A DNA stretch of 64,000 nt from Piscicola geometra (Eukaryota; Annelida; Clitellata; Hirudinida; Piscicolidae), in the NCBI GenBank assembly GCA_943735955.1, contig OX030956.1:959912-1023911 (forward strand), in the 5' to 3' direction. Below are positions 29,091 through 41,639 of this stretch, one piece after another (position 1 is the first letter of the stretch; each line of letters starts with the position of its first letter). The notes beneath the pieces were generated by a model, which worked only from the letters and a program-made list of their open reading frames with translations, was not told the DNA's origin and searched no databases. Made by a program: the position numbers and the translations under genes.

Positions 29091-29350
29091 TAAAACAGAA
29101 AATGACTTTAAAGTAGAAATAGCTTCAAAATTGAAAAGTACTTTGAAATTTAAAAATAATTTAAAATTAAAAATGACATTAATATTGAAAATTACTTCAA
29201 AATTGAAAATTACTTCAAAATTGAAAATTACTTTGAAATTAAAAATGATTTTAAAATTGAAAATGATTTTAAAATAGTAAATGACTTTAAAATTTTAAAT
29301 GATTTTAACATCGTAAATGACTTTAAAATTGTAAAGGACGTTAAAATTGT
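29091..29350. repeat. Imperfect 20-bp minisatellite
   Basis: About thirteen diverged copies of a unit resembling acttcaaaattgaaaatt, running continuously to the T-tract at 29350. Confidence 0.85.
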
Positions 29351-29419
29351 TTTTTTTTTAATTATATTGTTTATTGAAATCAAAAGCAAATTTAATATGC
29401 ACTTTATATATAAAAGAAT

Positions 29420-30800
29420 AAATCTAAATTAGAAAACTTTTGTTGGATCATAACCGCCATAAGACACAGCCCAGCCAAGTTTTCTCTAACACTTTTCAAT
29501 CAATCAATCAATCAATCACTAATGATTTGTATAGCGCCCTTTACTAAGTGAACAAAGGCGCTCTTCAAATAAATTTGTTAAATAAAACGGTTTTTAGACC
29601 ATTACCAATATATGTATATATATAAATTAAAATATATATATAAACACACAATCAACCTCAATAATCCAACCTCACCCACCCCACCATGACAATCACCGCC
29701 AAAAAATCACTATCACCATAAATAAAAAATTCTTTCATCACCACAATACCAACACTCATATCACAGCACAATCATCACCACATCATCCTCAAAACACAAT
29801 CATCATTCTTCTCAATTTTCTGTCTTGCCACTGGTGCCGAGGCTGCGAAAGAGGGTGAAGGAGAAGTCTTTGCCAACGCTGGTACTGCTGCTGCTATGGA
29901 AAGCTTTCTCCTTTATCCTTTCTCCTTGAGCGCTTTGATTCCCTGCGGCCATCTTGGTCTGCTGCGGCCATTCTCGACAGATTTAAAACAACCAACATTT
30001 GCACTAAAAACATTCTAATTAATTAAATTTAATTTTTATTTAGACTTTAGATTCTAAAATTTTAATATATTATACCCAAAACCGTTTATTCCACAAATTT
30101 ATTTGAGCGGCTGCCAAAATGGCAGCCGCTAACCAAAGTTTTCTCTAACACTTTTCAAAGAGTTTGTCCGTGAATTTGAACTTGCATTAACCCACTTGCT
30201 CAAGGAAGAGTACCAAATGACAAGTCACTCCAGTCTACAAAGCGACAGCACAGTCTCATAAAACTACAAGCCAATTTCACTAGCATCAGTCTGTTTATTT
30301 TTATAATTAATGGGGCACATTGTTTCTAGCCAAACTAAAAAGCACTTAGATCACAAAGTCAACCTGACATAAGATGAAGACATTCTTGGGAAACTTAGTT
30401 TTTGCTCACCGTGAAGATATTGGCTCAAACAAAAAAGAAAAGTGAGCAAATAGATTTTTTGCAACTAGGCTTCAGCGAAACCTTTGTTGAAGTGCCTCAC
30501 AAGAGACTTTCCAGTAAGTAGAACCCTTACGGAATCCGCAATAACCCGCTGAAGCGGAAGTTTTGTCAGCAATTGAAGCCAACAAGTTCTATTCGAAAAT
30601 CGCTTAGCAATGAACTATAAACACAGTCTTTATTTATTGACCATTTTTCATATGTTTTATCCTCATTATTATATTTATCCAATTATTCTTAATGGTTTTT
30701 TATTTAATCTTTAATGTGCTTTGATGTTTTTGACTATTGTTTATGGCGAGAAATCGGTAAATCAATCAATTAAAACTTTGGAGACACAGAAACCTAAAAA
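29420..30800 (+). pseudogene. CR1-like LINE reverse transcriptase interrupted by a retroposon
   Basis: Excluding the inserted retroposon (29500-30135 plus one copy of its duplication), the plus strand encodes a decayed RT: a pre-RT segment (FKEFVREFELALTHLLKEEY), NYKPISLASV, then GHIVSSQTKKHLDH and a diverged SETFVEVPHKRL matching SKAFDKVPHKRL. These are motifs of CR1/L2-type LINEs. The 3' end near 30770 finishes with aatcaatcaatt, a short tail repeat. Multiple stops. Confidence 0.8.
29500..30135 (-). mobile_element. VNTR-bearing retroposon, copy B, with 23-nt target duplication
   Basis: A 636-bp insert flanked by a perfect 23-nt direct repeat (29477-29499 and 30136-30158, beginning aagttttctctaac), which fits target-primed retrotransposition. 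On the minus strand its 5' end has a perfect 11-bp inverted repeat (AGCGGCTGCCA, 3-nt loop), then two CAAGATGGC-like units. Its 3' end reads GGGCGCTATACAAAT and finishes in a (TGAT)n tail. The GCGCTATA-AAT 3' terminus is common at the ends of L2/CR1/RTE-mobilised elements, so it is probably a SINE-like passenger of a LINE. Confidence 0.85.
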
Positions 30801-31955
30801 CTGACATTTTCATGAAAATTCTTATTAACATTTCCCAATTTTTATTATTAACTTTAAATAGAATGACAAGTCAGATGTTTCATTTTTTATTATATCCGGT
30901 GAATGAAGTTTGTTAATAAATAAATACATATTCTCAAAATTTATTTATTTTTGTGAAAAAAACATTATGCAAGTCATCATGCCGGCGTTCCGAGTCATGA
31001 TCAAACTCTATTCAAGGCGTCAATTTCGCTGTAACCGCCCGTGCTATCAACACAATGCATTTGACAAGCCTTGTCGATTTTATTATCTTCTCTAAAGCAT
31101 CAATGATTTTGGCTTTAAAGATATTAAACCCCAATCAAATTTTTTGAAGGTTATTTTTCAACTTCTATTTACGTTTTAACATTAAATATAATTTCTCTTT
31201 TCATTTTCAAAGGTTATATAAAATTTAGATGAAGACCATTAAATATATAAAAATACTGTTTTGCAGTCATATGGATTTTAATACTTTGTGACATCTGTGC
31301 TAAAAGCGAAAGAGAAAACTATGTAATTATATTTTTAATATTTGAAACATTTTTCCTTTTCAATTTTTGGAAGATTGAGTTTAGGACGTTTCAGCTTATA
31401 ATTTTTCATCCGGAAATGATTCATCCAAAATAAATTAGCCCTATTTTAATGAAGTTTTATTTATTTAATTAGAATGCTAATTAGGATATTTTTATTCATG
31501 TTAAATTCCATGACGTAAGAAAAAGGTTGGAAAATTTAAAAATACTTTTTCATCTCCAAAAAAGGTTAAATAAATGAAAGGTTTTGCAAAAAATTATTAT
31601 TTTAAATAGACCGCGTTTTCTGTATGCAATTTTAGATAAATAAAAATTCTTATTGAAATAGTTTGGTTTTAAGATTATCAATAATTAGTTAACACTACAG
31701 TAAATATCACAAAAAGACGTGCAAAGAGTAGTGAAGATTTATAGGTTGCTAAAGATTATTGATAAGCTAGCAATCAATCTTCATTAAAGTCTTTCTATTA
31801 GAGTATTTTGGTGTACTCAATTTAATTTTGAGTCTCTAGTAAATTGGTATTCGTATTTTTTGCTATACGTTCAACTTGAAAAGCTATAAAAATAGGAATT
31901 TTAAAAGATTAAATTTTTATTTAACTTTAATAATTAAAGAGTAACTACAAACTAG
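30800..31955. other. AT-rich intergenic DNA
   Basis: A higher-GC stretch around 30965-31100 gives a short plus-strand frame with several Cys and Arg; no family recognised. Confidence 0.4.
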
Positions 31956-31959
31956 GTGA

Positions 31960-32345
31960 ACATGTGGCGAGTGGTTAACGACTCACGTCTTATTGACATA
32001 GATTGTGGGTTTGATTTCACACACTTTAATAGCTTACTTTTCTTGAAAAAGAGTTGGGCACCGCCAAGAGAAACTTAAGCCCGTGAACAGAAATTACGAA
32101 CGAAATATTCGTAAATTCTTCTCTATGATCTGACTGGTTATGGTAAATGTTTACGTTAACTCTAAACTGGTTGAATGGGTAATTCAATGTGTAACGACGA
32201 ACAGTCTTAGGCTCAAGTGCCACTGATGCCCTAGTAACCCATAGGCACGAACTGAAAAATTTGCAGCCTGAGTGGCCTGAAAGACCGTTCGTGTTAGACG
32301 CCACTAAAATAAGGCTGATTTTTTATTATTATTATAATATTTATT
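31960..32345 (+). mobile_element. tRNA-SINE, family 1, fullest copy
   Basis: Head: GTGGCGAGTGGTTAACGACT resembles an A-box region, and GGGTTTGATTTC resembles a B-box. The body continues to gttagacgccactaaaa, and an A/T triplet tail (att)n follows from about 32318. The body, read in reverse complement, aligns with the copies at 17796-17905 and 46230-46373. Confidence 0.75.
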
Positions 32346-35300
32346 ATTTGTTTTTATTATTATTGTTAAAATTTTATATTTAAATTTCTCTTTACTTTTT
32401 GACTGAATTAAGAATCTCAATTTGCAGGCTTGATGAAAAGTGGAAAGTTGATCATCCAAATTGGAAATATTTTTCCACTTCAATTGAAAAAAGTGTTCTG
32501 AAAATGATAAGAAATTCTTTTTAGTTAGGATTAAAATAAATGTTCATGGGATTTTTGCATTAGTCGTAATGGATTCATGGGGAAAAAAACTTCCACATAA
32601 AACTGATTCAGAAATTACCATAAAATATAATATTGTATAAAGTGATTGTTCTTAAAAGAAAAATTGAACCGGTTTTCTTTGACAGATTGTATAGGAATGG
32701 TTATTATTGTTTGTAGCTATGGCGCTTAATTCACAGCTTTGAAAAATATACTCTTTCAAATAATTTATTAAAAACAGCTTTAAATAATATTTCAAACTTT
32801 TTTAAAAACACATTTTGGTAAACCTTTAGAATAACTCAGAGTATAAACCTATTTTGCTAATTTTTTTAATTTTCTCTATTACTTTGGTATTATTGAAATT
32901 ATGTGTCATAAGCAGCGATGGTGCTTTAACGACTTGATAACGAGACCTACGCTAATTCGAAAAACGAGTCTCGGCAGTAAAAAAAATTATCCTTCCAAGC
33001 TGCTTTTGAAAAACAAATATAGTGAAAATCGATTTTTTTATGAAAAGCCAAAACGATGAAATAATTTTCAACTATCACGTTGTTGAAAAAATAGAAGTTT
33101 TTAAAAATAAATGTCATGCTGGTTTAGCAACATAATAGCCTTTGTATAGGATGCCTTGTTAGAGTGACTTTTTAACCTTTAAATACTAAAAAAATTAAAA
33201 TTATTATTTTTCTTTTTTTCACTATTTTTTTCGCTCAATTTCTTGTTTCAAATACTAATTAGAAGTTAGATCCAAAATAAGACGATTGAGAAAATGTTAT
33301 TCTAATCTTAAAGAATTTATTGCTTGTGGTAATTAAAAAGTGTGATTACAGTTTTTTGTTGTTTTTTCCTATTTGTAAGTGTACCTAATTTTAGATAAGT
33401 GGTTTGTAAATGCTTTTCGGTTTTATTTTGTTCCGATTAAAAATTTGCGCATTTTTTTACTTTATCTATTTTTGTTTGCTTTTGGAGAGCCTTTAATAGA
33501 AAATCTAAATTTCCTAAGTTTGTAACATGAAAAATAGAAATGTAATTAAAAGCTTCAGTACAGTGCTTGGTACTTCAGCTAAACCAGTATAATAGTATTA
33601 TTAATAGCTTTATTGCTTAAACTAATGTATGATAAAAAAATTTCATTTTACAAAGTTCATAAGGTTATTTTTTATTTAAGTAAAGATTTAATAAAATTTA
33701 TTTAATATTAACTTTATGTATTGAAAATCAAAGAGATGTTATGTTATAGTTATGCTGTGACATCCTAATATTAATTGTTTTTTTTAATATATCCATTTTA
33801 TAAAGCAAATGTTTTATAACCTAAACATTATACATTGAAAGTGTAAAATAAAAAATGAAAAGTATTTTTTTTATTTCTCGTTTTTTGCTTTCAAAAAGTT
33901 AGCAGTGCAAGTTTGTTTGATAACTGTCTGATAGAGATGGATTTCTAATATAGTTTTATTTTGATACAACCTTGGTTGTTTTTTTTTCATATAAATCTTC
34001 AGTTGATTGAAAAAAATATATATTCAAAAGTATAAAAAACATATTTTAAAAGGAAAAATTTATCTGAAATAAAAGATTTCAATATTAACTTAATTTTTAT
34101 TCTAGTACTATTATGCAAAAATCTTTTTCACATTTTTAAAATTTTGAATATATTCATCCTATTCAATAAATCTTTTAAAGAGTTGAATATTAATAATTCG
34201 TCACACCATCTGTATGTTAAACATACATTTCATGGCAAGACACTCAGAAAAGAGATGCGGTATTAGGCGGATAAAAGGACGTTTTATTGCTATGATCTAA
34301 TTTCTCAGCTTCTGCCGTCATTTGCTAACATTAAAAATGCACAAAAACCTTTTTTGGTGAATAGTTTATGCTATAATCTGTTCTTCAGATTTATATAGCG
34401 CTATTAAGGGTATTTCTCAAACAATATCAAAAATTATGAAACACGTTTTTAAAGTTTTTTCAAAATTAAGTTTATTCTATATATAAAATATAAAAACACC
34501 AAAGGCGAAAATAAATATTAGGAATAAGAGTATTTGACAGTCGTGAATTTGAAAAGATCTAAGACTTCTTAGATTTTAAAAACTAAGTTGTATGAAAACT
34601 AATTGAGGATTAAAATTACTTGTTTAGTTTTAATTTTCATGGATAGCATGATATAAAATATTAAAGTGAAAAATAACAAATATAAGTTAATGAAAACCGT
34701 GAGAAGAATAATTAAAGACTTTAGTTAGAAATTAGTTTTCATAAAATGAGAAAAAAGGTTAACACAATTAAAGCCAAAATTCAATAAAATTTAACTCTGT
34801 TTCAAAGTTAAACATTTCATACTCGAAACAATTTGAAAAAGAAAGATGGTGTCAGATTTGAATATTAAAAAAAATAGAAATCTAAACTAGGTATTTAAAA
34901 TAATCTCTAAATTAAAATAATTATATATTAAGGATAGCAACGGGTACCCTGGTACATTACTTTATTTTTGCAAATAAATTAAAATATATAAAAGTTAATT
35001 GAAAAATTCTAAAAATATTTTTTTACAACGAACTTTTGAAAATGTAAACAAAATTAACATAATTGTAATTTTAACTTTTCTTAGTATTATCAGCTTTTTT
35101 TGAAAAGTGCTTTACTATATGACTATAGTATATGTGCTATGTTGTTAGGCATTATAAATAATTCATTCTTTACACTTTTTTTGAATAATTAACTATTTTC
35201 TTGTTTAAGATATTTGCATTTATTTAAATATTTCTGTTTTGGAGGATTTCTTATATCCCCAAGCTTGCTATCGCTAAGCTCTCGATCATTTTTAAAACGA

Positions 35301-38300
35301 TAAGTGCATCTAAGTATATTTCAAAATTTAATATTTCAAAATCTTTGTAAACCTTGATTTTTCATATATGATGCCAATGCTAAAGTTTTCTTGTTTTAAA
35401 AACTTTCAAAGAAAGAATTTTGTGATGATTGATTTATTATATAGTTAAATCATCATAAAGCACCGTATATACAAAAAACATTTTTTAACATTTAATGTTA
35501 ATCCAAATACATTGAATAGAATTTTAAGATAAAATATAAACCAACTTTGTTTCAATAATTATTTCTACTTATTGTATAAATTACTTGGAATAATAAAAAA
35601 ACCTTATAAAACATTCACCATTAAAGAAACGTAGAAAAAAACTTTTAAAATTACTAAAGCTGGATAGGATGTGTGAAATGAAGAGTAGATGGAATTAATC
35701 ATGTGAATTATCGAGAGTATGCTTGAGGTCAAAAGAGATTTATAGTTGCGTCCCCTCTCCATAGGGATCAATGTATTACGCTTTATCATCGGCTATGTAG
35801 TCACTATTCTTTGTTTAACGATTATGTTTCATCGTCGATTGCATCGCGGCTTGATTATTGGATAAAGGTTAAAGAAATTTTTTTGATATTTATTTTATAT
35901 TTACGATATTATGTTCGTGCATTTATACTTTCTTCGCGCTTTAACTGCCTGTTTTATATTCATTGAAGTTTTTCTGAAATTAGATTCCGTTTATGCCTTC
36001 GATTCTGAATATTATTTCGTAGGGAAACAAATACAAATAATAATTTTTTCAAATTGAAATTTTTCAGGTATATTAATAATCCCTTATTATTGCGTTAGAA
36101 TGTATCTTCATGAAGATCTTCCAATATATGCCACAATGTGGCATTGCCACATCGACAGAATTTGGCTTGAGAAGTTTGCTTTCATTAGAATCATGGATTG
36201 TTGTTGTAGTGATGACGCTGGTTTTGATAGAAAAAGCATAAAATTAATTAATAGGAATTAGATTTGAATACATAATACTGCCTCTTTCATTGGGAACTGG
36301 AGCTTCAAGATATTACTAGTTGAAATGAATAGAAAACTATTATTAAACAAAGAACTTGTATATAAAAAAAGAGAGTTTGTTAAAACTTGTTTGAAGAAGA
36401 CATGAAAATTTTAATTGTCTCAAGTTGAGGATAAAGAGAGTCGTCGTGAGATGTCTCATTTTTGGAGGCTAGATAAAGTGCATAAAAGTCGAATAAAGTG
36501 TTGATACACTCATAAAAAGCATTCATAAACACGAAATTTGATTAAAACACCTTTTGTTTCTTTCTATCTCCTTGATTTTAGTTTCCCTCGAAAATAGCTT
36601 TAAATAAATTGGTAATTTAATCAGAATTTGCACTCCTACATTTATACAATCTAGAATTCTTTTGATAAATTACTTTGACAAACTTCTTTCATAACTTGAT
36701 TTATCTATATTTGTGCTTTTAAATTGAACCCTGACTACGGGATATATTGAGATATTAATTTTGATTAGAGTTTCAGTCCTCTAGCGCTTAATCCTCTACT
36801 CTAAATCTTTATTGACATTTTATCATTTAGTGGTCTTCATTCATAATAGACATACTCTTAAAATCCATAAAACTTGACTATTCTATCATCTTTGATGCCA
36901 CTTCACCTAATTTAATTATATATATTGCTGGACTTTATATGTGTATGTGTGTATGAATTGTTCCCTGCTTCTGTTTATCAATATTTGGACTTTTTGTGTG
37001 CTTTCGAGTTTTCCTCAGGGAATGAATTTATGCTGTTATAAATTTTGCCAATGGCTTTTTTAAAGTTTGAAACACTGAAGCGGTTCACATGCTTAACAAA
37101 AAGAGCAAGGATTGACTGAATAGCAAGACTGAATTATTAATAGCAAGCACCAAAAAAATGATGGTAGAAAAAAAAATTAAATTAATAATTATCTTTCTAT
37201 TTTTCATCTAGGATTTATGCTGGGTATCAAAACAATTTAATTTTTTATGTCTTAACTTTAATATTATTGGTAACAAGTTGATGAATGTCTTTCATCGAAT
37301 ATTTCATAAAAATTGTATTCAGATCGATTGTTTGCGGCACATATTTTTACTTTATAGCACTTATAATACTATATTGAATGCATAATTTATTGTTAATAAA
37401 TTGAGCGATCATCTGCCTATTATCTTTTTCAACCATTTAGTTAAAATAATTAATATTTTCGGTTTTCAATTGTTTTCTTCTCGCCATTTAATAATTTTTT
37501 ATGCTTGAAAGAAAGCTGTCAAAGCATATCAAATTTTTCTTTGAAACAATAAGAACTCCCTAATTGGATCGGCAATTGACGTAAAAAACTCTTAGAAAGG
37601 ATTATTCTTGATAAATCATGATTAAAGATGGTACCAAATAGAGTAACATTTTATATGTTTTATATCAATAGTCTTTATCAAATTACTATTTTCTGAAATC
37701 TTCTGACAATAACTGCCTGAAAGTAAAAAGTCAAGCACTTTTTTTTCCTTGTCTCTTTAAAAGTTGAAAAGAGTACAAGAACTTAAGGTTTGTCATTTGA
37801 ATCTTTAATAATTAAACAGAATGCAAATGTTTCAGTCATTTGAAAGTGGCTTAGCTTAATCATAAATATTTTTATAATTAAAAAAAAATTATTTATCCTT
37901 TTTTGCCTTTTAAAATTCTTTCGAAGAAGATTCATATTAAAAACAATTTGTTTATTAATTTTTTTATAATAGTTTTAATATATAAAAAAAGTTTTCCTTT
38001 AACTTTGATTTCTGATTCTTTATGATTTGAGATTTTTTAATATTATAAACTATGAATAGCTTTTTCTTTGACACGTTTATTAGACCCATTTTGGGCCGTT
38101 CATACCATAACTATTGACGGTTGTTAGGGAATTGAGTTTTTTAATGAAACTCGATGTGCGTTGAAAGAAGCCTTGCACAATATGGAGAGAAAAACTAACA
38201 AAATAAGTTTGTTTAAAATTTTGCCTTTCGTAGTTGAATTTCATTAACTACCGTAAAACATCATGTATGAAGTTCACATTTTCACTTCTGAAAGGTATTT

Positions 38301-41150
38301 ATAAAATCTATTGAAGCTTAGACATAGACGAATCACACGTCATTTTAATATACTATAGAATTATATTATAATAATAACTAAACAAATCTAAAAATAACAT
38401 CTATTCTATTTTTTTATCAACGCGTATTTTATTTTTTGACACAGATTTTTCTATTATTACTATTAGAACTCTTTTTAACGAATCAAAATGATTTCCATCG
38501 CCTGAGTGGGTCGCAGTGATGAAATCGACGATGACATGAGATTGCATCTGAAAATCTCTTATCCGAGTAATGGAAACGATTAAAGAAATAAAAATTTGGT
38601 TTGATCCTGAAGCATCAATTAAGGCTGTCGATTTTCTTTGTGCTTTTATTTTTTATTGCAGTGAAAAATGATAGTCTATTAAAGACCTATTATCTTGTAA
38701 TAGGAAATTCTTCTACTTTTATATGCCATTTTAAATTGTTATTTTTCACCTTCAATTGCAAGCATAGTGCTTTATAATTTCTTTTTATAGTGCTTTATTG
38801 CATTAGCATAATATATTTGGTACGATTTTTTCCAAAATGATGTCACACTGAGATATTTTTGGCTTCAAAACCCTTATAAAAGTGACTACTGTAAAATACC
38901 AGATTTTTCGGACATTCATAAAGTTCAGACACCATCAATTATGTTACAAAAGAGTGATGTTATAAAGAGAAAGAGACGAATGAGTAAACTCTCTCAATAT
39001 TTATCAATATAGAATTTTTTAGAAGTATTTTTTTTAAATTTTTATTTTCGAAAATGTGAAAAAACCATTTGTTAAAAGTGTGTGCATATATTGGTATTTT
39101 ACGGTACATTGTAATATTTATTCCTGTTTTAAACAAATAACGCTTTCAGTTTTTGAATGTTATATTTCAAATATATGACTATGAATATTTTACTCTAGTA
39201 AATGTTTCATAACTTTAGAAAATAGCCTTCTTTATGTATTATGATTTTTTCAAATCCCTGAATTCGCACAGAAACTATATGATTTAAATAAAATAAATTG
39301 AGATTGAAACTGCACCAAAACTTATTTAATTTATTTAAACTTAGAAAAATTTCCAAAAAATAATTGAAAACTGAAACGTGCTTTTCTTTGTTTTAAGCTA
39401 ACTTTTATACCCATTTTCATTTAATATCGTTTATTGATGTTACTAAAGAATTCGAAAGTGAACATAAAAAGTGTCTTTTTTATTCTTTCGTATCTAATAT
39501 ATATGTCATTATTTTCATGTCTACTGCCCTTAGCATTGTGGCTTTAAGATTATAAATCGATTGATCGAAAAAATGAACGGAGTATAATGAAAATAATATA
39601 ACTAAAGATTAGGTACTATACTAATGAAATTCATTTAGGGTACTCAGTTAAATTGTAAATTGAATAAAGAATTGAAATCTAAAGGCCGTTAGATTATAAT
39701 TTTAGGTCCGGCTGAATTGCCTATTATTCCAATATCTATTTCTAAAGAACTAATAAATATATGTGTTAACGCATTTTTTATGTTCAACCTGTGTAATTGA
39801 AGCTGTAAATTTTATTTTTCCTTTGTTGACATTTTTACGATTAACACTGAATTTCTGACATATATTTTGGTTTTCTTTTGAAATTTTGAAAATCATTAGA
39901 AATTAATGTTTGTACGATCCATAAAGAATATTTTTCCTTTAAAGATTAGGAGTAAAAATAAGAACAATGAAATTTATGTTATGCCATGTAATCCTATTGA
40001 AAATCTGATCTTGTAAATTCTTCTTTATTCCAAATCTCAGGATTATTTCTGTGTCAAAATGGTTTTTAAAATAAAAACTATGATAGTTTTAAACCTTTAG
40101 TTTTTTTCGAACTCTCATTTTTCGTAACTCCTGTGGAATAGCGTTTCAGATCTCTGTTTGTCCTCTGAGATCTCAAATCTTTCAAAGAAGCTTTGCAAGA
40201 TAATATCGATGTATTCATGAGAAAAACTCAACACCGAGAAATAAACTTGCGGAATACAATTGCATTATAAAAACAGGTATATTGGCATGTACATGAATAC
40301 TTTTTGAAATCCCTCAGACACATTTATATCTAGTGGCTCTTCATTTTCAAAATAATTCGGTTGTCATATTTGATGAGCATCGTTCATGATCTATGAATAC
40401 TTTCAACTGAAAAAAATGAATAAAGTATAAACTAATTTTCATCTGAATTTTTATTGATGTTCTTTTAATCCGAAATTTCTTTATCAGCCGCCTCATGGTT
40501 GTGAAAATAATCTAAACCAATAAAAAAGACTAATAGGTTACCGCGTGCCCATAAAAATCACCTTATCTATATTCTAGGCGTTCCTCTGAGTGTACCTTCA
40601 CAAATAAGCTATCCGATATATATTGATTTTATTTTATTAAATTGAACTAAAGAATCTTTTGAATTTTAATATTCTCAAAAAGCAAACCAACATTTTTGAG
40701 CGAAAAAATTATTAAATTTCAAATATATGTTGTCGCCCAAGATACATTCATGAATAATATAAACTGAAATATTTGAACACTTCGATGATCATAAACAATG
40801 CTTTTCAACAATTTAAAGTTTTTATTTTGTAAGCCTAACAGAATGGAAAATGTAAAAACCCAAAACGTTCTGAATACATTTTGAAAAGAGTAAATGAACA
40901 GAAAAAATTGGGTTGAATGTCAAATTGTAAAAATGTATTTATAAAATTTAAAAGTTGAACAGAAATTTTCATGTAGAAAATTAATATTCGTTAAAACAGT
41001 TTGACAACTTTTAATCTCCTCAAACTGCTGTATGGTCAATTCACGGAATACTAATGGGTTGAATGTTTGTCTAAGAAAACAATCTGAAAGTTGTTTCAGA
41101 ATTTTTCAGCTTTCGTGATTTGTTTTTTTTTTACAGAAGCTGCACTGAGA
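32346..41150. other. AT-rich gene desert
   Basis: No supportable gene over about 8.8 kb. A short atttatatagcgcta at about 34390 resembles the LINE/SINE 3' terminus seen in retroposon copy B, and is probably a tiny retroposon relic. Confidence 0.5.
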
Positions 41151-41159
41151 TTACTTTCA

Positions 41160-41610
41160 TCACCCGCTTAAAGTATGCATGAGAAAACTGAAAAACGTTG
41201 GTCTCTGTTCACGCATTTATTGCGTTTATTTTATATGTGATGTTAGGGCGGTACTGCACGCCTATGAAACCTGGGCTGTCACAAAAGAAAAAAAGAATTG
41301 CTTCGACGCAATGACCGTACTATTATTTGCTAGATGGTCCAGATCAAAACCACTGGTGAAATCAGCTCGAAGTGTTCCTGAAAGGCTAAGAGTTCAAGAC
41401 ATTGCGAACCACCCGAATATGATGGTCACCAAACTCCTTGGATAGAACTCGTTAAATCTGCCCTGTGATAAACACAGAGGTTTCTACTGGAGAGTGAGCG
41501 CGACTTGGAAAGCCTGGAAACAGTTTTTTCAAATTCTGAAAGCCGCCTATAGGAGAAAAGATTGGGATAATTGAGAAAAATTCTGCTCTCAAAGAAAAAT
41601 AAATTAGGTC
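41160..41610 (+). pseudogene. Non-LTR retrotransposon C-terminal fragment
   Basis: The frame contains AVLHAYETWAVTKEKKNCFD, which matches the LLYGCETW-x-x-T pattern after the RT domain, followed by decayed sequence (RVQDIANHPNMM). Short and isolated, with stops beyond 41445. Confidence 0.55.
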
Positions 41611-41639
41611 TGTATGATATTAAAAAGGATGACAACGTT

